The notes under the pieces were generated by a model. That model was given only the letters and a program-made list of their open reading frames with translations, was not told the DNA's origin and ran no database searches. This document shows, in pieces, positions 23,801 to 35,014 of a DNA stretch of 64,000 nt. A program made the position numbers and the translations under genes. Numbering within the stretch: the stretch's first letter is position 1; each line of letters opens with the position of its first letter. Source of the stretch: Ridgeia piscesae (Eukaryota; Annelida; Polychaeta; Sabellida; Siboglinidae); NCBI GenBank assembly GCA_025642075.2, contig JAODUO010000477.1:488501-552500 (forward strand), in the 5' to 3' direction.

Positions 23801-26800
23801 TCTGATCAAGTGTCCTGGTTGTAGCCATACAAACACACTTGTAAGCTGTCTGATCAAGTGTCCTGGTTATAGCCATACAAACACACTTGTAAGCTGTCTG
23901 ATCAAGTGTCCTGGTTGTAGCCATACAAACACACTTGTAAGCTGTCTGATCAAGTGTCCTGGTTGTAGCCATACAAACACACTTATAAGCTGTCTGATCA
24001 AGTGTCCTGGTTGTAGCCATACAAACACACTTGTAAGCTGTCTGATCAAGTGTCCTGGTTGTAGCCATACAAACACACTTATAAGCTGTCTGATCAAGTA
24101 TCCTGGTTGTAGCCATACAAACACACTTGTAAGCTGTCTGATCAAGTGTCCTGGTTGTAGCCATACAAACACACTTACAAGCTGTCTGATCAAGTATCCT
24201 GGTTGTAGCCATACAAACACAATTGCAAGCTGTCTGATCAAGTGTCCTGGTTGTAGCCATACAAACACACTTATAAGCTGTCTGATCAAGTGTCCTGGTT
24301 GTAGCCATACAAACACACTTGTAAGCTGTCTGATCAAGTGTCCTGGTTGTAGCCATACAAACACACTTGTAAGCTGTCTGATCAAGTGTCCTGGTTGTAG
24401 CCATACAAACACACTTGTAAGCTGTCTGATCAAGTGTCCTGGTTGTAGCCATACAAACACAATTATAAGCTGTCTGATCAAGTGTCCTGGTTGTAGCCAT
24501 ACAAACACACTTGTAAGCTGTCTGATCAAGTGTCCTGGTTGTAGCCATACAAACACACTTGTAAGCTGTCTGATCAAGTGTCCTGGTTGTAGCCATACAA
24601 ACACAATTATAAGCTGTCTGATCAAGTGTCCTGGTTGTAGCCATACAAACACACTTGTAAGCTGTCTGATCAAGTGTCCTGGTTGTAGCCATACAAACAC
24701 AATTATAAGCTGTCTGATCAAGTGTCCTGGTTGTAGCCATACAAACACACTTGTAAGCTGTCTGATCAAGTGTCCTGGTTGTAGCCATACAAACACAATT
24801 ATAAGCTGTCTGATCAAGTGTCCTGGTTGTAGCCATACAAACACAATTATAAGCTGTCTGATCAAGTGTCCTGGTTGTAGCCATACAAACACACTTGTAA
24901 GCTGTCTGATCAAGTATCCTGGTTGTAGCCATACAAACACAATTATAAGCTGTCTGATCAAGTATCCTGGTTGTAGCCATACAAACACAATTATAAGCTG
25001 TCTGATCAAGTGTCCTGGTTGTAGCCATACAAACACAATTATAAGCTGTCTGATCAAGTGTCCTGGTTGTAGCCATACAAACACAATTATAAGCTGTCTG
25101 ATCAAGTGTACCCGGTTGTAGCCATACAAACACAATTATAAGCTGTCTGATCAAGTGTCCTGGTTGTAGCCATACAAACACAATTATAAGCTGTCTGATC
25201 AAGTGTCCTGGTTGTAGCCATACAAACACACTTGTAAGCTGTCTGATCAAGTGTCCTGGTTGTAGCCATACAAACACAATTATAAGCTGTCTGATCAAGT
25301 GTACTGGTTGTAGCCATACAAACACAATTATAAGCTGTCTGATCAAGTGTCCTGGTTGTAGCCATACAAACACACTTGTAAGCTGTCTGATCAAGTGTCC
25401 TGGTTGTAGCCATACAAACACACTTGTAAGCTGTCTGATCAAGTGTCCTGGTTGTAGCCATACAAACACACTTGTAAGCTGTCTGATCAAGTGTCCTGGT
25501 TGTAGCCATACAAACACAATTATAAGCTGTCTGATCAAGTGTCCTGGTTGTAGCCATACAAACACACTTGTAAGCTGTCTGATCAAGTGTACTGGTTGTA
25601 GCCATACAAACACACTTGTAAGCTGTCTGATCAAGTATCCTGGTTGTAGCCATACAAACACAATTATAAGCTGTCTGATCAAGTGTCCTGGTTGTAGCCA
25701 TACAAACACAATTATAAGCTGTCTGATCAAGTGTCCTGGTTGTAGCCATACAAACACAATTATAAGCTGTCTGATCAAGTGTACTGGTTGTAGCCATACA
25801 AACACAATTATAAGCTGTCTGATCAAGTGTCCTGGTTGTAGCCATACAAACACACTTATAAGCTGTCTGATCAAGTGTCCTGGTTGTAGCCATACAAACA
25901 CACTTGTAAGCTGTCTGATCAAGTGTCCTGGTTGTAGCCATACAAACACAATTATAAGCTGTCTGATCAAGTGTACTGGTTGTAGCCATACAAACACAAT
26001 TATAAGCTGTCTGATCAAGTGTCCTGGTTGTAGCCATACAAACACACTTATAAGCTGTCTGATCAAGTGTCCTGGTTGTAGCCATACAAACACACTTGTA
26101 AGCTGTCTGATCAAGTGTCCTGGTTGTAGCCATACAAACACACTTGTAAGCTGTCTGATCAAGTGTCCTGGTTGTAGCCATACAAACACAATTATAAGCT
26201 GTCTGATCAAGTGTCCTGGTTGTAGCCATACAAACACACTTGTAAGCTGTCTGATCAAGTGTCCTGGTTGTAGCCATACAAACACACTTGTAAGCTGTCT
26301 GATCAAGTGTCCTGGTTGTAGCCATACAAACACACTTATAAGTTATCTGATCAAGTGTCCTGATTGTAGTCATACAAACACACCTTAGACCTATAAACTA
26401 TCTGATCAAGTGTACTGGTTGTAGCCATACAAACACACTTATAAGTTATCTGATCAAGTGTCCTGGTTGTAGTCATACAAACACACCTATAAACTATCTG
26501 ATCAAGTGTCCTGGTTGTAGCCATACAAACACACCTATAAACTATCTGATCAAGTGTACTGGTTGTAGCCATACAAACACACTTATAAGTTATCTGATCA
26601 AGTGTCCTGGTTGTAGTCATACAAACACACCTATAAACTATCTGATCAAGTGTCCTGGTTGTAGCCATACAAACACACCTATAAACTATCTGATCAAGTG
26701 TACTGGTTGTAGCCATACAAACACACTTATAAGTTATCTGATCAAGTGTCCTGGTTGTAGTCATACAAACACACCTATAAACTATCTGATCAAGTGTCCT

Positions 26801-26888
26801 GGTTGTAGCCATACAAATGCACCTATAAACTATATGATCAAGTGTCCTGGTTATAGTCAAGCAAACACACTTATAAGTTATCTGATCA
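20886..26888. repeat. 48-bp tandem satellite, about 125 copies
   Basis: The monomer contains GTAGCCATACAAACACAC, TTGTAAGCTGTCTGATCAAG and TGTCCTGGTT, 48 bp in all (16 codons). Subtypes are CAGACACAC or CCTATAAACTATC (mainly 20.9-22.3 kb and after 26.3 kb), TTGTAAGC (centre) and AATTATAAGC (24.4-26.2 kb). Because 48 is a multiple of 3, two minus frames stay open: MATTRTLDQTAYKCVC repeats and WLQPGHLIRQLTSVFV repeats, to 1194 and 687 codons. Only a few indels (near 22776, 25109 and 26385) shift register. No signal peptide, intron or start context supports a gene, so I call it satellite. Confidence 0.96.
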
Positions 26889-26889
26889 A

Positions 26890-28990
26890 CTAATCAAAGT
26901 AATTTGTTTATTTCAACCTACAAATACAGTTGTTTTTACATATACTGCCTGTGCTTATTACCTAAACTAATGACACACTAAAAGCATGAATGTAAATAAG
27001 ATTCTAGATGACCTTTAAATAAATGCTGTAACGCATGAAAACACAATGCATCCTATCCTGTGCCCTGCTTATTTCACTAACTTGCAGTTCTTTCTAGTTA
27101 ATAAATTGGATAACTACAAGTACAAAGCAGAAAGCCAAAACATGAGACACAGCCAAGACAACGATTGGTAAACACATCCATAAACTTGTGCGAATTATGT
27201 CGACAGTTTAATGAAGAACCTGATGAATGGAGCATTACTTCTGGAGACATGGAATAGATCCACTCATCACACATCTTACTAGCATAGCAGCAAGACGCCA
27301 CTAGAACCAACCTCTTTGGAAGAGAACAGGCCTAGGAACTATCCATTGGTGGGGTCAAATATGTATACTGTGTATTTAAATATAATAATAATATTATGCT
27401 TATTTTGCATATAAAATGTGTATATTTATTAAAGGTCCATATTTGTATTCGATTTGTATCTGGCATAACTGACCAATACTCATCAAATACGCACCCTGAA
27501 TTTGGTTGAATAGGCACATTTTACTTTTAGGATATCAATGAACATGTCATTACCTTATCTTGCATATTTCCACACTATTTAAGGCCATAATGTCTGTACT
27601 TTTCTTTAAAATGTCTCTACCACAATGAAGTGTATTCGAATTGAGCCATTCCTTTTTTATTCTAATACACATATTTTTATTTCATCAGGTGTATTTGTAG
27701 GACATTTTAAAATGAGACGTATTTGTGTAACCATTTTTAATGCAACATTATTTGTATTTAATAAAAAACATAAGATTAGAATGCAAATTTATGTTATGAT
27801 CAAAAATTTATGTTATGATCCAAAGCTCCAACTCATCCAAGATGGGTTTTCAGACACCCAATTTCAGCAGCAACACCAGTCACGGCTGGGCGACCAACTG
27901 TGACATTACCGACCTACTATATGTTTTTCCCTATTCATAATTTTTCTACGCTGCAAAAGGTTAGAAATCACATCTTCTGACATGGATACATCAATAAACA
28001 CACGTATCGACCTCCTAGGGGCCCAATCAGTGACATCTCGTGTGATTGCTGCGGGATCAATATTGATGAATACTAACGTGCTGGCTGGCATAACCGTGAT
28101 GAACGCAATCAGGTCTGGAGGATTACTTGGTCAAGTCTGATGCAATCTCACTGCTCAACTGTTTGCAATACCAACGAGTAAATCACCAATGTCTACATAT
28201 CTTGTCTCGTCGCCAATTCCATGGACAAGACAGAGAGATTGTAGGTTTGACTGAGCAGTGGAGGGGTAATGAAAAACTGAATCATGCACCCTAACATGCT
28301 GCACATTTTTATAAATATAGGCCATATTGTCAATGTAGTTTGTGGTGGACAGGTAACCATGTACTGAAATCTACAAACTAAACGTTTGCGCATTAACAAT
28401 TTCTGAATCAATATTTGTTATATTACGTTTTGAGCCCATTTTATCAAGAAAATAGTTTCATATACCGGTAGTTTTATTAAATTAAAATTTAGTCCAATTT
28501 TGGTGCCAGCTGTTACGAATCTAGATTATATACAACTGCCATTTCAGTTCAATCCCACCTGCTCAAATTTAAACACTGTTCTCCAATCACCAACATCATG
28601 GTTCTTTCTATAGAGAGACTAAAGCTGAAATGCTGTTGTTTCAGGACTTTACGGAGGATACAATTATTGCCAGTCACACAGTTTCGGTAGACACATCCAT
28701 ATCAACTCACACATACACAAGCCCGGGAAGATGTGTACTATGACTTAAAATAAACTACAAACACATATAGACACCCATTTTGAAAGTGTAACTGACAATA
28801 TCTACGATTTTAAGACCATTTTCTTGCTACTTATGTATTCCGTATTTATTTACCGGTCCAAAATGGATTTTACCCATCTATATGAGTTGGTCTCTACATA
28901 ATGAATGTCACCAACAACATGGTTCTTTCTGAAGAGATGCTAAAACTGAAATGCTGCTATTGAATATATTGTTCATGGCTCCAAGATATG
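26890..28990. other. Intergenic, no gene recognised
   Basis: AT-rich. Overlapping open frames at 27906-28140 on both strands have protein-like composition but no recognisable domain or splice support. 28600-28650 and 28918-28965 share short repeats (GGTTCTTTCT, CTGAAATGCTG). Confidence 0.5.
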
Positions 28991-28993
28991 GTT

Positions 28994-29204
28994 ATGTTGT
29001 CAGAAATTAACTTATTTGGAGTAAAATTGGTAGAAACGTACGACATTTCGACCTGTCACCTACAAATATTGGTCACGTAAATTATCCCGCTGAAACCTGA
29101 GCCAACACACGTGACACCAGTACATAACCAGGACCTGTGACCAGGTCGAAACGTTGGACGTTTCTACAAATTTTGTTACAAAGTAAGTTAATTTCTTACA
29201 ACAT
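28994..29204. mobile_element. Foldback MITE with ~55-bp TIRs
   Basis: The left end ATGTTGTCAGAAATTAACTT, then GGTAGAAACGTACGACATTT, mirrors the right end AAGTTAATTTCTTACAACAT preceded by ACGTTGGACGTTTCTAC. Both TIRs end at TTCGACCTG. The 211-bp element has no coding capacity. A related foldback lies at 30.6 kb. Confidence 0.8.
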
Positions 29205-30590
29205 GAAATGCTGTTGTTTTCTTCTTAACCTGACGTATGTAGAAGTCTTTTAGAAAAGCAAGTGAAAAAGACACTGAGTAGGTGCCAGTATGAGTCATTA
29301 CTGGTGTGTCCTTGCTGAGGTAACTGCTTAATACCCCCAGTTACATGCTTGAAAGAAATGTCAAGCTGACAAAAACAGTATTGCAATAAACAACCGATGT
29401 CTTGTGTCACCATGGTGTGATTGACCTTTAACTTTAACAAACTTACAACTAATCTATCTCCCTAAAACACTGAAAAAATCAATTTGAAACACTAACATCA
29501 ATTATATAATTGCAATGTCTGCTATGTAATCTGTGTTAAAATATGACAAGTAAAATGTGTTTCCTGAGCAATAGATACATAAAATATTTAATTTCATGTA
29601 TTTCTTGGGAACCATGATTTTGTAAATTCATATTCCGCTATTTCAATTCTAGTACTACATCACTGTCTACCTGGAATATTGCTGTGCAGAAAGATGAATA
29701 TTTGACAGAGTCTGTTACACAACCATGACTCTTTGTCTTTGATTCGGTCCCTCTGTAGTCCCTGATTGCCTCGGGTTGCGTTTTGTTTTTCCTTTCTCAG
29801 GAGTAATTCTCATCCTCGAGGAAAAGGACATTCCTTGTGATGTGTCACCATAATCATGCAGCAGTCAGAAATGACCACACACGTGTGTCACGCCACACAC
29901 AACACATTCATTGCCTACTTCACAACTTCAGCAATCAAATTACTGTGAAGTGTTGTGTAATCTAATTATCTGATGGTTGCATGGTTGGTAAAAAATACTG
30001 TCTGACATTCTGTTACCATGATAGGAATTTGGGAAAAGCACAGGCTAAAATTGTTTCAATTACGACAAATACATCACTTTTTATTGCGCACACAAAAAGG
30101 CAGGGAATTTTGTATTGTCAGATAAATAACTACTCAGATTTTCCATTGCTAATATGAAATTCCCACTTGTAGTTGAACTAAACAAATTTGATGTGCCTGA
30201 ATATACAAGTTTATGCCCAGGACACTACAAATATTCTCGTAAGATAATACTGCATCCTAAGCCATAACAACTACTGTATTGGAATAAAGGTCATCACAGG
30301 AATAAACCAACATAGACAGAATATTCAGAACACTCTCAACTTGACTGTCATACCTAGACGATCATGATAATGGTGTTTATGTCGGAGTATGGCAGCTGTT
30401 ACCATGGTTTTACTAGTCTCGTATTGTGACGATCCATTGTGACAAATCCATATCTTCATTCAGAGTCATTGGCTACAGCACCACCATTGCTTTGACATGC
30501 ACAACAGTGTCTCAGTTACATCACCATTACAATATAAATAAACTCTCACTCTGAGGAACGCATAGTGAATTGTATGGAATATATTGTTCA
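29205..30590. other. Intergenic, nothing recognised
   Basis: AT-rich DNA. No exon, RNA gene or repeat could be supported. Confidence 0.5.
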
Positions 30591-30595
30591 CGGCT

Positions 30596-30745
30596 CCAAG
30601 AATTGATTATTTTGAAAGAAATTCACTCGCTTTGCAGTATAACTTACTTTGGAGCATAATTTACTATGAATCATAGCTTTTTTGTATGTTTCAAAAGTTA
30701 TGCTCCAAAGTAAGTGAATTTCTCGCAAAATATAACACAGTGAAT
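30596..30745. mobile_element. Second foldback element related to the 29-kb MITE
   Basis: CTTACTTTGGAGCATAA (30645-30661) is perfectly inverted at 30688-30704. Outer AGAAATTCACT blocks also mirror. Both this copy and the 29-kb copy are preceded by GAATATATTGTTCAYGGCTC, so the shared unit extends leftward. Confidence 0.7.
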
Positions 30746-31288
30746 ATTATTTTATGTTCTTTACATAAAATGGTGAATGACATAAAAATGTAAACGTTTT
30801 TAATCTTCTAACTCTCTAATGCCCACCCATGCAAATTGCCTGCAGATAAGCTGCAACTTAACGCCTCATTCATGCAGTGCCATCTACTGGAATCGTGTGC
30901 TGTGTCGTTTCAAAGCTTTGTCTGTTCACTGTATAAACATGTGATGGTTTTATATGGCTCCGTATTGGATGTTTTTTATGTAGTACTGATTAAAAACATC
31001 TCATTCACTGAATATGTATGAGCACCATTGGGAATCCGAGAGCATTTCGTTAAAGCCTTGTACGAGGTCTAAAATGTTAACAGACATTCTGTGTGGCAAT
31101 CCCTGTATTTCATGGTGTAATATATCAAATGACCAAATCAATCTAATTTCCTTTACTTTTACTTCTAGTCAACTCAACAATTAACACCCACAGTGCTGAT
31201 AATACACATACATTTAACATTTCTTTCAAAAAAGCATTCTTGAAAAAACATGCTGTGGTTTTCAATCTCATCAACACTTTAGTTATAA
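30746..31288. other. Spacer, nothing recognised
   Basis: AT-rich. A 61-codon plus-strand frame is present but has no supporting features. Confidence 0.45.
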
Positions 31289-31599
31289 TTACACATAAAT
31301 CATCGGTGGAAGTAACACAAACAATAATTGTAAAACATAAAGTATTTGTGTATTTTGTTCGCAGGAATCTAGCAATAAGCTAACAGGACTGTTATGCCTC
31401 TGTTGACGCAGCAATAACGTGTCTGAAAATAAATCCATGATGTCCTTCGGCAGGAAATGTCTCTCTGGAGCTTTGTACATGTATCGTAGATCGCCTAAAC
31501 TACCATGTTGTTGTATCCTCGACAAATAACTCATAACTGAGACAGTAGACTCATCTCGGTACACATTAGTTTTTTCATTTCTCCTATTTCTTATGTAAT
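31289..31599 (-). CDS. Candidate exon, unknown protein
   Basis: A TACTCATTTCAG acceptor is followed by a 103-codon open frame. It contains RDESTVSVMSYLSRIQQHGS and YMYKAPERHFLPKDIMDLFS, then LLLRQQRHNSP, and continues to a stop. The composition is protein-like and charged, unlike the surrounding AT-rich frames. No clear donor was found, so the real exon may end earlier. Family not recognised. Confidence 0.3.
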
Positions 31600-32289
31600 C
31601 TGAAATGAGTACGTGATACATCTAACAGCTAATCTCATTTCTTACAGTACACAGTCATGGTTGTTTCGAATCCAAGTACTACACAGCATGTCTGATATTA
31701 AACAATAAACACACCAGCAAAAACATCACCTCATCTCCCATCAAACAGAGATGACATTATGGCTGTCATTACATTCGAAAAATGATATCTTAAAAGCAGC
31801 AGTTTCACAGAATTCCTAGAATCAAGCATCTCAACTCGCAAAAATCTCAATTACCTCGTGATGAACATCCGGACTGGATGAAATTTTAAGAAAAAACCTC
31901 TGTACTGAGAAATACCAGGCCTTCCAGCTATAAGTTTCAAACAGAAACTGAAAGTGCACTGGACTTTAGGAAATTCCCATGCTACTTAACATAATCACGT
32001 TCTACTCTTACACCAGAAGTATTATGTATAAGATAAAAAGTGTATTGCTCTTAAACAGAAATAGCTTGTGTGCTGTAAACAAATGCCCACATGTTTCACG
32101 GTGCTGTACCATACAACATTTTGTGCCCACAATATTATGTCATACAGAAATGTATTCTATTAATTGAAACAAACAAAATGCATACAAAGGTAGTGTTAGA
32201 TAAGGGAGGAAGAAACCTGTTTATATGTTTATAATTATGTATGTGACCCATTCTACAATAGCCAAGGTCACCACTCACTTAGTGGCATT

Positions 32290-33995
32290 TACCAGACACT
32301 AGTGCAGCCCATCACACACCAGTGGAGCCCATCACACACCAGTGGAGCCCATCACACACTAGTGGAGCCCATCACACACTAGTGCAGCCCATCACACTAG
32401 TGCAGCCCATCACACACCAGTGGAGCCCATCACACACTAGTGCAGCCCATCACACACTAGTGGAGCCCATCACACACTAGTGAGCCCATCACACACTAGT
32501 GGAGCCCATCACACACTAGTGGAGCCCATCACACACTAGTGGAGCCCATCACACACCAGTGGAGCCCATCACACACTAGTGGAGCCCATCACACACTAGT
32601 GGAGCCCATCACACACTAGTGGAGCCCATCACACACTAGTGGAGCCCATCACACACTAGTGGAGCCCATCACACACTAGTGCAGCCCATCACACACCAGT
32701 GGAGCCCATCACACACCAGTGGAGCCCATCACACACTAGTGCAGCCCATCACACACTAGTGGAGCCCATCACACTAGTGGAGCCCATCACACATTAGTGT
32801 AGCCCATCACACACCAGTGGAGCCCATCACACACTATTGGGAGCCCATCACACACTAGTGGAGCCCATCACACACTAGTGGAGCCCATCACACACTAGTG
32901 GAGCCCATCACACACTAGTGGAGCCCATCACACACCAGTGGAGCCCATCACACACCAGTGGAGCCCATCACACACTATTGGGAGCCCATCACACACTAGT
33001 GGAGCCCATCACACACCAGTGGAGCCCATCACACACTATTGGGAGTCCATCACACACTAGTGGAGCCCATCACACACTATTGGGAGCCCATCACACACTA
33101 GTGCAGCCCATCACACACTAGTGGAGCCCATCACACACTAGTGGAGCCCATCACACACTATTGGGAGCCCATCACACACTATTGGGAGCCCATCACACAC
33201 TAGTGGAGCCCATCACACACTATTGGGAGCCCATCACACTCCAGTGGAGCCCATCACACACTATTGGGAGCCCATCACACACCAGTGGAGCCCATCACAC
33301 ACTAGTGCAGCCCATCACACACTAGTGGGAGCCCATCACACACTATTGGGAGCCCATCACACTCCAGTGGAGCCCATCACACACTAGTGGGAGCCCATCA
33401 CACACTATTGGGAGCCCATCACACTCCAGTGGAGCCCATCACACACTAGTGCAGCCCATCACACACTATTGGGAGCCCATCACACACTATTGGGAGCCCA
33501 TCACACACTATTGGAGCCCATCACACACTAGTGCAGCCCATCACACACTAGTGGAGCCCATCACACACTAGTGCAGCCCATCACACACTAGTGGGAGCCC
33601 ATCACACACTATTGGGAGCCCATCACACACTAGTGCAGCCCATCACACACTATTGGGAGCCCATCACACACTATTGGGAGCCCATCACACACTAGTGGAG
33701 CCCATCACACACTAGTGCAGCCCATCACACACTATTGGGAGCCCATCACACACTATTGGGAGCCCATCACACACTATTGGGAGCCCATCACACACTAGTG
33801 AGCCCATCACACACTAGTGGAGCCCATCACACACTATTGGGAGCCCATCACACACTATTGGGAGCCCATCACACACTAGTGCAGCCCATCACACACTAGT
33901 GGGAGCCCATCACACACTATTGGGAGCCCATCACACACTAGTGCAGCCCATCACACACTATTGGGAGCCCATCACACACTATTGGGAGCCCTTCA
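32290..33995. repeat. 20/21-bp tandem satellite
   Basis: The unit is AGCCCATCACACACTAGTGG with a 21-bp variant ending CTATTGGG, about 83 copies. The first half is mainly the ACTAGTGG type. The ATTGGG type becomes common after about 32830, giving mixed arrays. Short frames such as SPSHTSGAHHTL are by-products. Confidence 0.97.
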
Positions 33996-34340
33996 CACAG
34001 TATTGGAACCCACCATACTAGCAGCACCTACCAAGACTACCACACATTAGTGGAGTCCAACACTCACTAATGTAGCCTACCACACACTAGTAGAGCCTAC
34101 CACACACTAATAGAGCCTACCACACACTAGTAGAGCCTACCACACACTAGTAGAGCCTACCACACACTAGTAGAGCCTACCACACACTAGTAGAGCCTAC
34201 CACACACTAGTGGAGCCCACCATACATGTATATGGAGCCCGCCATGCTATTGTAGAGCCTACCACACACTTTTATATGGAACTAACCACACATTTATAAG
34301 AGGTGTCCTCCACACAGCAGTAGAGCTCACCACATACCAA
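33996..34340. repeat. Degenerate edge of the 20-bp satellite
   Basis: Related units AGCCTACCACACACTAGTAG are repeated about seven times (34070-34205), flanked by increasingly diverged copies. This is typical satellite-edge decay. Confidence 0.85.
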
Positions 34341-34749
34341 GCCACACAAGTGGAGCCACCATTCACTAGTAGAGTCCAGCACATGCTGCTGCAGTACAGT
34401 AATGACCTTGTATTCCAGCAGTTGGACCTGGTCTAATCAACGGACTATTGAAACACACCACTTGGGAACTTTCAATTGGCTACCAAATAATTCCACGACA
34501 AACAACACAAGACCCAGCCACACTGTCAAGTATACATGTTGCATGAGTCTGCTGCCCCGAAGCGTCAGACCCAGACGTCTGGCAGGAAACGCTGCACAAC
34601 TTTAGCAGTCACAGTGTTGTCGTGTTGTCTGTACGTGTGACATGTTTACAAATGCACACTTGCCCACACGCGTGTCATGCACAATTTGTCTATACACGAT
34701 TGCTATGGGCATCCACTAAAACTCCAAGAAGTAAGATGTTACATGTGTA
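34341..34749. other. Spacer, nothing recognised
   Basis: Mixed-composition DNA. The 67-codon plus frame at 34402 lacks coding signatures. Confidence 0.45.
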
Positions 34750-35014
34750 GCTTTAGGCAGAGACCCGTCCACCCATTATTTGGATGGGTAAAAGCCACTG
34801 TGGAAATATCACTAGACATGTGTGGATGGGTAAAACAATGAGGAGCAAGTCTTCAAAAATAATTGACATGGTCAGTGATGCCTTGAAAATGGGTGACACA
34901 TGGGTGTATGTATATTATTTGAGATCATAAAACATATCTCAACTGGCTATGACTTAACATCCACATGTCCACCAACAATGTGTCACTGGCAAAAAAGTTA
35001 TCCTGCCTAAAGCC
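34750..35014 (+). mobile_element. TTTGGATGGGTA MITE family copy
   Basis: It starts GCTTTAGGCAG and ends CCTGCCTAAAGC, a short terminal inverted repeat. The inside has CCACCCATTATTTGGATGGG, GTGGATGGGTAAAACAATGA, GGTCAGTGATGCCTTGAAAA and CACATGTCCACCAACAATG. It matches the 46.86-kb copy end to end. Confidence 0.8.

Noticed and set aside
20834..26333. 1194-, 687- and 423-codon open frames over the 48-bp satellite
   Set aside because: They arise because 48 is a multiple of three. Two frames are open at once, there is no leader, intron or non-repeat domain, and an in-frame stop lies just outside the array.
27906..28140. Small gene on either strand (VFINIDPAAITRDVTDW on minus)
   Set aside because: Open on both strands with no splice sites, domain or neighbours to support it.
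29100..29165. Hammerhead ribozyme in the 29-kb foldback (AGGTCGAAACGTTGGACGTT)
   Set aside because: CGAAAC and a GAAACGT/ACGTTTC stem are present, but the CUGAUGA core is not intact (CTGTGAC), so the fold cannot be supported.
13769..34000. CRISPR array
   Set aside because: Repeats are directly adjacent without unique spacers, in a eukaryotic genome.
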